From Methanosarcinales archaeon (GTDB taxonomy: Archaea > Halobacteriota > Syntropharchaeia > Alkanophagales > Methanospirareceae), in contig JAODGL010000210.1 of assembly GCA_025464585.1 (NCBI GenBank), positions 3,116 through 9,655 on the forward strand: DNA of 6,540 nucleotides. The letters are read 5' to 3'. The position numbers and the translations under genes are program-made. Below are positions 1 through 5,313 of the stretch, in pieces. Position 1 is the stretch's first letter, and the number at the start of each line of letters is the position of its first letter. Below the pieces are notes generated by a model that saw nothing but the letters and a program-made list of their open reading frames with translations, ran no database searches and had not been told where the DNA came from.

Positions 1-28
1 ACCATGGAGGTCGTTGTCAAATAATGAA

Positions 29-144
29 TGCGCCGGCCGGGATTTGGACCCGGGTTAGAGGCTCTTTGCCCTTCAAGTTCTTTCTTTTGAAGAAAGAAAG
101 GTTGGTTGGCAAGCCTCTGTGATACCAGGCTACACTACCGGCGC
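29..144 (-). tRNA. tRNA-Gly(GCC), intron-containing
   Basis: Read on the minus strand, a 7-bp acceptor stem (GCGCCGG at 144-138 with CCGGCGC at 36-30) ends in discriminator A at 29; CCA is not encoded. The D arm is at 135-119, the anticodon stem is GAGGC (117-113) with GCCTC (62-58), and the T arm is the CCGGG/CCCGG hairpin at about 53-37. The loop reads TT-GCC-A then A after splicing, giving anticodon GCC at 110-108, so glycine. A 43-nt intron sits at the canonical 37/38 position. The tRNA begins only 8 bases after the aCPSF2 stop codon on the same strand, so co-transcription and release by RNase P and the 3' processing enzyme are likely (inference). A TTTATAA at 161-167 lies about 20 bases upstream of the mature 5' end, too close for an ordinary tRNA promoter but not excluded. 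Confidence 0.95.
64..106 (-). other. tRNA-Gly intron with bulge-helix-bulge splice motif
   Basis: The intron is 43 nt, between A37 (107) and A38 (63). Exon bases TTGC (112-109) pair with intron bases GCAA (69-66) to form the 4-bp central helix. The 5' bulge is CA|A (108-106) and the 3' bulge is AG|A (65-63), each cut after the second base, the classic archaeal endonuclease substrate. The inner helix beside the bulges is short (CC 105-104 with GG 71-70). The rest of the intron folds into a hairpin of TTCTTTC with GAAAGAA around an A-rich loop (about 80-98). There is no open reading frame. Confidence 0.9.
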
Positions 145-152
145 ATCATTAT

Positions 153-1433
153 CTATTCTATTATAAACTCTTCTCCAATCTTCGGCGCTATCGCTTCACA
201 TCTAAAATTATCACTCACCCATGTTGCGAACTCGTCTGTATGTTCTCCATGAACTGCGAACACAACCTCAGTGCCATTCCTGCAAAATCTCGACACTATC
301 TCCTTCAGCTCCGAATCACCCGCGTGAGCAGAGAAATCATATTGCTCCACCTTCGATTTCACTTTCACTACCTCTCCATCCGTCTCCACGCATCCTTCCT
401 CTATCAACCTTCTCCCATTCGTTCCCTCTATCTGATAGCCAGTAAGGAGCACTTTGCTCCTTGGGTCTTCGTGTATTTTTTTCAGATAATACAGCACAGG
501 TCCACCATTAAGCATTCCTGCCGTGGTGACAATTACGGAGGGTTCCGAAAGGGCTTTCTTTCGCCTCCTTGAGTTTACAAACTGTGCATCACCGAAAGCA
601 TCATTCAATGCCTTCGCATTTTTTAAGAACGCAGGCTGACTCCTGAACAAACTAAAAACGCTCAGTCCCATACCATCCACATAAGGGGTAAGTCCATACG
701 AGTGCAAAATCATCACTATCTCCTGTGTCCTGCCCACGGCAAAGCACGGCACAATCGCATTACCCCCGGAATCTAAGGTTTCCGTAATGGAGTCTATGAA
801 TTCTCGCTCCAGTTCCTTTCTGTTTCCATGTTCCCGGTCGTAATATGTACTTTCTATGAGCAAGATGTCAGAAGCGGGAAACTCACGGGGAGAAGCACTT
901 TCCATTAACCGCGACACACCCGTTTTTATATCACCGGTATAAAACAGGCTTATATCTTCACTCTCTTTTTTCAAATACACCGCCGAACTGCCAGGTATGT
1001 GCCCTGCATTATATAATTCGAGTTCATAATCATCACCAAGGGAACCGTCTAATGTGAGCCGCTCGCCATAAGCAACCGTATGTGTATGCTCAACCATTTT
1101 CCTGATGTCCTCTTCTCCGAAGAAAGAAAATCCCTGGTCTCGCCCTACTTTTATCGTATCTCTGCCCAGAAGTCTGGTTAAATCACCGGTCACCGAAGTC
1201 ATATAAACGTCCGGTGTAATATCCCCTGCATGGGACATCAAACTTGGGACCATACCAGAGTGGTCGAGATGTGCATGGGAAACAATCACAGATTTGGGGG
1301 AAAAACTTCCATTTCCCAGGGGTATCTCTGGAGGGTCCGATGGTCTGAGTCCATAATCTAAGACGATTTTCCCATCTACCAATATTGCAGAACGTCCTAC
1401 TTCGTTGCAACCGCCAAGAAATTTTATTTTCAT
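153..1433 (-). CDS. aCPSF2-type beta-CASP ribonuclease
   Basis: A 426-residue metallo-beta-lactamase/beta-CASP RNA nuclease. It has the HxHxDH motif (H53, H55, D57, H58), motif 3 histidine (H145 in AGHIPGS) and motif 4 aspartate (D168 in YTGD). The beta-CASP motifs A (E194 in IESTYYDR), B (H370 in FSAHAG) and C (H395 in VHGEH) are also present. All predicted zinc and catalytic residues are intact. The length and the absence of N-terminal KH domains point to aCPSF2 rather than the longer KH-bearing aCPSF1; aRNase J is the other alternative, less likely from the MKIKFLGG start and size. Family members act as cytoplasmic endo- and/or 5'-3' exonucleases on RNA. ATG 1433 lies 8 bases after the eS1 stop; a GAGGTGA site overlaps the end of eS1 but is 13 bases from the ATG. 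The tRNA-Gly follows 8 bases after its stop. Confidence 0.93.
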   Translation of the reverse strand: MKIKFLGGCNEVGRSAILVDGKIVLDYGLRPSDPPEIPLGNGSFSPKSVIVSHAHLDHSGMVPSLMSHAGDITPDVYMTSVTGDLTRLLGRDTIKVGRDQGFSFFGEEDIRKMVEHTHTVAYGERLTLDGSLGDDYELELYNAGHIPGSSAVYLKKESEDISLFYTGDIKTGVSRLMESASPREFPASDILLIESTYYDREHGNRKELEREFIDSITETLDSGGNAIVPCFAVGRTQEIVMILHSYGLTPYVDGMGLSVFSLFRSQPAFLKNAKALNDAFGDAQFVNSRRRKKALSEPSVIVTTAGMLNGGPVLYYLKKIHEDPRSKVLLTGYQIEGTNGRRLIEEGCVETDGEVVKVKSKVEQYDFSAHAGDSELKEIVSRFCRNGTEVVFAVHGEHTDEFATWVSDNFRCEAIAPKIGEEFIIE

Positions 1434-1441
1434 TTTATTTT

Positions 1442-2053
1442 TTACGTCACCTCTTTACCTTGCGCGGGATTTCCACCGCCGCCGCCACCTCTTTCCGTCT
1501 TGGTTATCTCCACTCTCCTCAGTGGGTACACCTTCTTCGCCGCCTTATATATGTCAGACGATAACTTCCCAAGTATTATCTCCTGTATATACTGGTTAAG
1601 CTCTAAGCTCCTTGCTCGACTTAAAATTATCTCTTCCATTACCTTTCGTATTAGCTTTACCTGTAACCCACTTGCTTTTTTTAGCGTAAAACAAGCAGAT
1701 TTTACACATAGCTCCTCACCATCCTTTGTCAAGACAGAGATATTTGAGTCTATCTTTGAGATCCCTTTCCTCGCTAAGCTCCGTAGATAGCCATTATCGA
1801 TCTTATGCCCTATGAATTTTGTATAAGCTGTATTATGATCTACCTCGTCTATTTCGAGCAATAATTTCAAATTTGAACTCTTTATCAGCTTGCCTGTAAG
1901 CTCCTCTAAAGTCATCTCTATCTTCCTTCCGATTAACTTAGACGGCTCGTCTGCCACCGTATCCCCTGCCTTTATATCGCCAAATATCTTCGGTGCTAAT
2001 ACCGTGTACCACTGTTTCGCTTTCCATTTATCCTTTGGTCTTTTTCTTACCAG
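1442..2053 (-). CDS. rps3ae: 30S ribosomal protein eS1 (S3Ae), unusual start
   Basis: Archaeal small-subunit protein eS1, 203 residues if begun at CTG 2053, within the family's usual size. The core has the family signature (PSKLIGRKIEMTLEELTG, then TAYTKFIGHKI), with the late stretch KKVYPLRRVEITK and a C-terminal tail containing six glycines. The first ordinary start codon in frame is GTG 1957, but that would remove 32 residues including RKRPKDKWKAKQWYTVLAPK, which is the conserved eS1 N-terminus. Upstream in frame there is only CTG (2053) before a TGA at 2062-2060. A GGAG at 2068-2065 sits 11 bases from the CTG. A competing reading is GTG 2063 in another frame followed by loss of one base in the A5 run at 2041-2045. 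Identity is near certain; the start is not. First gene of the eS1-aCPSF2-tRNA unit. Confidence 0.93.
   Translation of the reverse strand: MVRKRPKDKWKAKQWYTVLAPKIFGDIKAGDTVADEPSKLIGRKIEMTLEELTGKLIKSSNLKLLLEIDEVDHNTAYTKFIGHKIDNGYLRSLARKGISKIDSNISVLTKDGEELCVKSACFTLKKASGLQVKLIRKVMEEIILSRARSLELNQYIQEIILGKLSSDIYKAAKKVYPLRRVEITKTERGGGGGGNPAQGKEVT
1447..1453 (-). promoter_or_regulatory. Shine-Dalgarno site ahead of aCPSF2
   Basis: GAGGTGA, a strong match to the archaeal anti-SD, is embedded in the last codons of eS1. The spacing to ATG 1433 is 13 bases, longer than usual, so translational coupling from the eS1 stop codon may contribute. Confidence 0.4.
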
Positions 2054-2064
2054 TTGTGCTCACA

Positions 2065-2071
2065 CTCCTTT
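2065..2071 (-). promoter_or_regulatory. Ribosome binding site of eS1
   Basis: AAAGGAG, complementary to the 16S 3' end. It stands 11 bases before CTG 2053 and only one base before an out-of-frame GTG (2063), so it favours the CTG start over the GTG. No comparable site precedes GTG 1957. Confidence 0.55.
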
Positions 2072-2103
2072 AATTTATTCTGTTTATTATAAGAAACCCT
2101 TTA

Positions 2104-2111
2104 CTTATAAA
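2104..2111 (-). promoter_or_regulatory. TATA box of the eS1-aCPSF2-tRNA unit
   Basis: TTTATAAG on the minus strand, preceded by purine-rich AAAGAAAGG that fits a BRE element, lies in the 65-base gap between the purQ stop and eS1. A start site about 25 bases on, near 2080-2085, leaves a leader of about 30 bases that includes the GGAG site. The promoter begins within 8 bases of the purQ stop codon. Confidence 0.6.
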
Positions 2112-2118
2112 CCTTTCT

Positions 2119-2967
2119 TTAAATTAAAAAAGAATTTAAAGCAGATTCAAATATCTTTCTCCCATCGCCATCCCCTTTTTCTTCTCCCTTCCCCTTTCTC
2201 CTTACCCGCGCCATCCTTGACCATTCTGAATCCAGGAAGGCATAGAAAGCCCTTTCCGGGTGTGGCATCAACCCCAATATATTGCCTTCAGGGTTACATA
2301 TCCCGGCGATATTATAGATAGAGCCGTTAGGATTCCAGGGATAAGGAGCATAATTACCCCCGGGATCAACGTAGCGGAAGACGATCTGGTCGTTTTCCTC
2401 CAGCCGTCGTATATATTCCTCCCTCTTTTCCTCCGCAATAAAAAACTTCCCCTCTGCATGTGCGCACGGCATCTTCAGGATACTGCCTTTTTCTATCCCT
2501 CTTGTGAACACGCATTTTCCCCTGCTTTCATGCTTTATAAATGTTGGGCGACATTCAAACCGAGCAGAATCGTTTGTTGTCAGTGCCACCTGTGGCATCC
2601 CGAGCTTTCCATCAAGAACAAATCCCGGAAGTAATCCCATTTCTACTAATACCTGGAAGCCATTGCAGATTCCTAATACGGGCTTTCCGCGCTCTATAAA
2701 AGCCTCTATTTCTTCCCCTAATGCTCCTTTTATCCTCGCAGCGAGTATTGCCCCTGCCCTTACATAATCGCCGGATGAAAAGCCGCCCGGTATCACAAGT
2801 AAATCATAATCGTTTAAATTCCTCCTTTCATGCTCTTTCACTGCTCCTATCAATTGTTTCAGATGTACTATCTCCACCGATGCACCCAACCTCTTGAAAG
2901 CTAAGCTCGTCTCGAGTTCGCAGTTTGTTCCTTCTATCCGCAGAATGCATATTTTCGGTATCTTCAT
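2119..2967 (-). CDS. purQ: Phosphoribosylformylglycinamidine synthase subunit PurQ
   Basis: Class I glutamine amidotransferase subunit of FGAM synthase. It releases ammonia from glutamine for conversion of FGAR to FGAM in purine synthesis, working with PurL and PurS. From ATG 2967 the protein has 282 residues. Visible are the N-terminal strand ending GTNCE (13-17), IPGGFSSGDY (60-69), the nucleophile Cys101 in LGICNGFQ, AHAEG near residue 170, and His236/Glu238 of the triad in PHPERAF. ATG 3021 would add 18 residues not typical of the family and lies on a TATA-like TTATACTTTA, so 2967 was chosen although it has only a weak GAAGAG site. A charged Lys/Gly/Glu/Asp-rich insert (about 253-270) precedes the last helix. 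purL and purS are not in the window, and the gene has its own upstream gap. Confidence 0.94.
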   Translation of the reverse strand: MKIPKICILRIEGTNCELETSLAFKRLGASVEIVHLKQLIGAVKEHERRNLNDYDLLVIPGGFSSGDYVRAGAILAARIKGALGEEIEAFIERGKPVLGICNGFQVLVEMGLLPGFVLDGKLGMPQVALTTNDSARFECRPTFIKHESRGKCVFTRGIEKGSILKMPCAHAEGKFFIAEEKREEYIRRLEENDQIVFRYVDPGGNYAPYPWNPNGSIYNIAGICNPEGNILGLMPHPERAFYAFLDSEWSRMARVRRKGKGEEKGDGDGRKIFESALNSFLI

Positions 2968-3020
2968 GTGACTCTTCGAATTTGCTAACTTTATCTCGTA
3001 GCCATTTTTATTGTTGTACA

Positions 3021-3045
3021 TAAAGTATAACTCTTTTATCTATAA
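3021..3045 (-). promoter_or_regulatory. Candidate purQ promoter
   Basis: Two TATA-like elements on the minus strand, TTATAGATAA (3045-3036) and TTATACTTTA (3030-3021), are the only ones close to purQ. Use of the nearer one would place the transcript start near 3000, leaving a leader of about 33 bases before ATG 2967. Confidence 0.35.
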
Positions 3046-3049
3046 GACA

Positions 3050-3079
3050 CAGGTTTACACGGATTTACGCAGATTTATT
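3050..3079. repeat. Three imperfect tandem 10-mers upstream of purQ
   Basis: Consecutive decamers CAGGTTTACA, CGGATTTACG and CAGATTTATT share the pattern C-R-G-R-TTTA-Y. The period matches one DNA helical turn. They lie in the 174-base gap between the DUF5678 gene and purQ, just upstream of the purQ TATA-like elements. Whether they are operator-like sites or a decayed dispersed repeat cannot be told from one copy. Confidence 0.55.
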
Positions 3080-3141
3080 TTCATAGCCAAGTCAAACTTT
3101 TTCAAGCCATGCTTCATTATCTTTATGATTAAAACAAATTT

Positions 3142-3384
3142 TTATTCAAATAAGATGTTCACTTCACCCTCTATGAAGAGGACAGGAATTCTATCTCTTG
3201 GTACGCCGGTCTTATGCTCTGCTTCAAGCTCGACTTTCTTTACGCTCTTGCCAGCAGCGATAACCTTTTTATCCACTATCGCCACCCATTTGTCCGGATA
3301 TTTCTCTTGCAAATCTGAATAGTTCTTCTCTGCCCATTTCTTATCCTCCCAAAATTCTTTTGGTTCTATTTTTATCCCTTCCAT
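3142..3384 (-). CDS. DUF5678 family small protein
   Basis: An 80-residue soluble protein with the DUF5678 pattern: WAEKNYSDLQEKYPDKWVA, then IVDKKVIAAGKS, an amphipathic helix (VKKVELEAEHKTG) and a final strand IPVLFIEGEVNILF. The family is small, common in archaea, and of unknown function. Codons GTG 3393 and ATG 3390 are also in frame, but the Shine-Dalgarno sequence AAGGTGAT (3396-3389) overlaps them and is correctly spaced for ATG 3384, which is therefore preferred. The gene begins 21 bases after the UPF0280 stop codon and looks like the last member of that operon. Confidence 0.8.
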   Translation of the reverse strand: MEGIKIEPKEFWEDKKWAEKNYSDLQEKYPDKWVAIVDKKVIAAGKSVKKVELEAEHKTGVPRDRIPVLFIEGEVNILFE

Positions 3385-3388
3385 CTCC

Positions 3389-3396
3389 ATCACCTT
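3389..3396 (-). promoter_or_regulatory. Shine-Dalgarno site that decides the DUF5678 start
   Basis: AAGGTGAT with 4 bases to ATG 3384. It covers the two earlier in-frame start candidates (3393 and 3390), arguing against them. Confidence 0.6.
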
Positions 3397-3405
3397 AATT
3401 GTACA

Positions 3406-4134
3406 TTATTTGCTATTAGTATAAATTTTACAGTGTTGCAAGAAGCTTATCTTTACGATTTCTGGCATTTTGCCCCATGTTGCGAGCATATCTTTGTAGA
3501 TCACAAGTGCGCCTTTTATGCCCGCTACATGACTGAGCGAATGGAATGCTTTTGAGACCGAATGAGCATCAGTTACAGAATTGCAGAGCGCAGTAGCTGC
3601 GGCATCTGAGAGCGATGCGCTATTGCTTATCACGGTTGCAGCATCTGCGTTACCAAAGCTTATGGAATGCCCCACCGTCCCGGAAGACGTGCATATACCT
3701 AACAATGAAGTCGAGGGTTTTATCCTGAGTGCAATCCTGTTCGAGAAGGCACTTTCCCCTGCATATATGCCAACAAGCACCGGGCGATCGCTTATCAACG
3801 CAACATCACCTCCATTATCCACCATTGCGTAAGTCGCTCCTGCATCACGCATCGCCTCTACCGCGAACTCCGCTAATGTTCCTGCAACTGCTGACATCGG
3901 TCCTATGTCGAATTTTCCAGCAGATTCTATCATTCTTATCGCTATCTCCGGTATCTTATCTTTTTCTTCTACCTGGTAACTTTCAAGCGTCACGAGGAAA
4001 TAGGGATGCCAACGCACGAATCTTTCCAATTCCTGTCTGCGTTTCTTTAATTCCTCTTTTGCAATCTCTACATACTTCCTTTCGTCTGCGGTTATCCATG
4101 CGAACGTCTCTTTTAGCCTGAAACTCTCTCTCAT
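3406..4134 (-). CDS. UPF0280 family (ApbE-like) protein
   Basis: A 242-residue member of UPF0280 (COG2122), distantly related to the flavin transferase ApbE. Visible motifs are GPMSAVAGTLAE (78-89), DNGGDVA (106-112), GICTSSGTVGHS (146-157), GNADAATV (161-168) and SDAAATALCN (176-185), all glycine- and alanine-rich turns of the fold. The length is normal for archaeal members. From the literature as I recall it, COG2122 in Methanosarcina has been linked to sulfide-dependent homocysteine synthesis together with COG1900 proteins; no COG1900 gene is visible here, so this role is only suggested. The start ATG 4134 has AAGGATA 4-5 bases upstream and lies 17 bases after the stop of the preceding gene, consistent with an operon. 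Confidence 0.88.
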   Translation of the reverse strand: MRESFRLKETFAWITADERKYVEIAKEELKKRRQELERFVRWHPYFLVTLESYQVEEKDKIPEIAIRMIESAGKFDIGPMSAVAGTLAEFAVEAMRDAGATYAMVDNGGDVALISDRPVLVGIYAGESAFSNRIALRIKPSTSLLGICTSSGTVGHSISFGNADAATVISNSASLSDAAATALCNSVTDAHSVSKAFHSLSHVAGIKGALVIYKDMLATWGKMPEIVKISFLQHCKIYTNSK

Positions 4135-4151
4135 CTCGTATCCTTACGGCT

Positions 4152-4844
4152 TTAAATCAATCCAATAATCTCATCCAGCACGTAATTTATAAAATCCTCC
4201 TTCTTCGCTTTGCTGAAAATTGTTACAACACCGTTTCTTGTTACCCCTACCACCGTTCCATACCGTTTAGACTTCAATACGATATACCATAGCTTCCCAT
4301 GCTTCAAATGGTCTGTATATATAGACGTGTCAGCTAAAGCAGAGCCATACAGAGACAGTTTTTTGATATTTGGGATGTCTACATCGTCAAAGAAGATTAC
4401 TTTTGTATCCTCGAAGTTATCCTCATGAAAACGCTCAAATCGCGCTGGCTCAATCCTCACTTCTACTATCTTCCCTGTTGTGATGAAAAGTATTTTGCTC
4501 AACTGATTAGCGATGTTGTTGGCCCTCGCTTTCTTCTCCATAATCGTTAGAACTATTCTACCCGTTTGCTCCTGTTCGACAAAGAAGAAAGGAGCTTCGG
4601 ACGTGGTTGGTATGTGCACACGCTCGCCATGATGATAGACCTCCAGAAGCTGGTCCTGGATGAAAGTTCCATGCAAGGAATCTCCGATTAAGCGTAAATC
4701 CTTTATCTCGGTAATCAAACTTATATCCCTGTCGTTCTCCTTAAATTTATCTTCTGATTTAAAACCCCTCAGCTTGGCGGCTATCGTATGCAAGTCGGCA
4801 TCAACATCCCCTTCAATCAGGAATAATTTCCCTGCTAAGACCAT
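4152..4844 (-). CDS. Uncharacterised 230-residue archaeal protein
   Basis: I do not recognise the family. The protein is 230 residues, predicted soluble and alpha/beta, with no signal peptide, membrane segment or cysteine. The N-terminal half is strand-rich (KLFLIEGDVDADL, then IKDLRLIGDSLHGTF). A helix with ARANNIANQLSKILF (107-120) leads into IVEVRIEPARFERF (126-139). An acidic stretch (VIFFDDVDIPN, 149-159) follows, and the C-terminus is strand-rich (LWYIVLKSKRYGTVVGVTRNGVVTIF), then a helix. It is the first gene of the apparent operon with UPF0280 and DUF5678. No strong ribosome binding site precedes ATG 4844, and a TATA-like element about 26 bases upstream suggests a leaderless or short-leader transcript. 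It is likely real because of length, codon usage and operon placement. Confidence 0.75.
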   Translation of the reverse strand: MVLAGKLFLIEGDVDADLHTIAAKLRGFKSEDKFKENDRDISLITEIKDLRLIGDSLHGTFIQDQLLEVYHHGERVHIPTTSEAPFFFVEQEQTGRIVLTIMEKKARANNIANQLSKILFITTGKIVEVRIEPARFERFHEDNFEDTKVIFFDDVDIPNIKKLSLYGSALADTSIYTDHLKHGKLWYIVLKSKRYGTVVGVTRNGVVTIFSKAKKEDFINYVLDEIIGLI

Positions 4845-4857
4845 CTTCTATTCTATA

Positions 4858-4884
4858 ATATAATAAATATGCTGTGTTGATAAA
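4858..4884 (-). promoter_or_regulatory. Candidate promoter of the 4844-3142 operon
   Basis: The minus strand carries TTTATCAA (4884-4877) followed by ATATTTATTATAT (4870-4858). The second is centred about 20-26 bases before ATG 4844, which would give a leaderless mRNA; the first would give a leader of about 10 bases. No clear Shine-Dalgarno is present, which fits either. Confidence 0.4.
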
Positions 4885-4913
4885 TTTTTCCCTTTCTCTT
4901 TTGGATTTGGAAA

Positions 4914-5267
4914 TTAGGATTTTTCCCTCCTTGGCGAAGGAGGACGAGGCGCTTTATAAGGACGCCTCATTTGCGTACCACACGTTAGACAGGTAGTGGT
5001 AATATAATCACCCCGTAGACGAACGCGCGCATTTTTACCGGGGATTAAGAATGAGTTACAACAAGTGCAAATCCGCATCTTTAGATGCGATGGTATTCGC
5101 ACTCGATACCGCATTCCAATCTCACGAGCAAGCTGCACATATCTATCACTCCTGCTTTTTGCTTTTTCATCTGTTTTTCTTGCATCCAATTCTGCGAGCT
5201 CGAACAGCCTCTCTATCCGCTGCAATGCGATGTCTTCAACTTTTCTTCTCCTTTTTTTCCTCTTCAT
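4914..5267 (-). CDS. rnp4: RNase P protein component 4 (Rpp21/Rpr2 homologue)
   Basis: A 117-residue protein subunit of archaeal RNase P, the ribonucleoprotein that removes 5' leaders from pre-tRNAs; in the holoenzyme it works with Rpp29 on the specificity domain of the RNA (family knowledge). The N-terminus is highly basic (MKRKKRRRK), followed by a helical region with ALQRIERLFELA. The zinc ribbon is C67-x2-C70 and C93-x2-C96, with conserved NSFLIPG between. The C-terminal tail is basic and proline-rich. ATG 5267 has no obvious Shine-Dalgarno; TTAATTTTAA at 5294-5303 may be a weak TATA element for a short-leader transcript. Part of the gene (residues about 50-74) and its upstream region are duplicated at 5960-6074. 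The neighbour on the other side of that duplication, a PUA protein, is divergent. Confidence 0.93.
   Translation of the reverse strand: MKRKKRRRKVEDIALQRIERLFELAELDARKTDEKAKSRSDRYVQLAREIGMRYRVRIPSHLKMRICTCCNSFLIPGKNARVRLRGDYITTTCLTCGTQMRRPYKAPRPPSPRREKS
5045..5117. repeat. Direct repeat segment A, left copy (inside rnp4)
   Basis: 73 bases that match 5960-6032 without gaps at 68 positions. This copy encodes residues about 51-74 of rnp4, including the first zinc-ribbon cysteine pair. Confidence 0.85.
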
Positions 5268-5274
5268 CCAATTC

Positions 5275-5303
5275 TTAGTTAGGAAAGAAAGAGTTAAAAT
5301 TAA
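5275..5303. repeat. Direct repeat segment B, left copy (rnp4 upstream)
   Basis: 29 bases matching 6046-6074 at 28 positions. The match ends where the second arm of the inverted repeat begins, marking the probable junction with the toxin-antitoxin segment. Confidence 0.8.
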
Positions 5304-5313
5304 TCCTAACTAA
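5275..5313. repeat. Perfect 10-bp inverted repeat between rnp4 and the toxin relic
   Basis: TTAGTTAGGA (5275-5284) and TCCTAACTAA (5304-5313) are exact reverse complements separated by 19 AT-rich bases. The outer arm abuts the stop codon of the toxin relic (5314-5316) and the inner arm lies 8 bases before rnp4. It could be a weak intrinsic hairpin after the toxin, an operator on the rnp4 promoter, or the end of an inserted segment. Only the inner arm is present in the second copy (6046-6055). Confidence 0.65.

Noticed and set aside
4..24. Plus-strand ATG GAG GTC GTT GTC AAA TAA at the window edge
   Set aside because: Could be the tail of a plus-strand gene entering from the left, but seven codons cannot support a call.
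161..167. TTTATAA as a dedicated tRNA promoter
   Set aside because: Its centre is only about 20 bases from the mature tRNA end and it lies inside the aCPSF2 coding end, so co-transcription is preferred.
1445..1520. Six-glycine tail of eS1 as a frameshift product
   Set aside because: The frame is open to a normal stop just before aCPSF2, and eS1 C-terminal tails vary; probably a natural low-complexity tail.
1890..2321. Plus-strand 143-codon open frame
   Set aside because: Spans eS1, its promoter and the end of purQ on the opposite strand; composition is that of a shadow frame.
2968..3021. Longer PurQ start at ATG 3021
   Set aside because: The extra 18 residues do not resemble the PurQ N-terminus, there is no ribosome binding site, and the ATG overlaps a TATA-like element.
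3050..3079. Decamers considered as a CRISPR array
   Set aside because: Units are contiguous without spacers and far shorter than CRISPR repeats; no cas genes are present.
5051..5313. Several plus-strand open frames over rnp4
   Set aside because: They are antisense shadows of rnp4; three overlapping frames, Phe/Ser/Leu-rich with no domain pattern.
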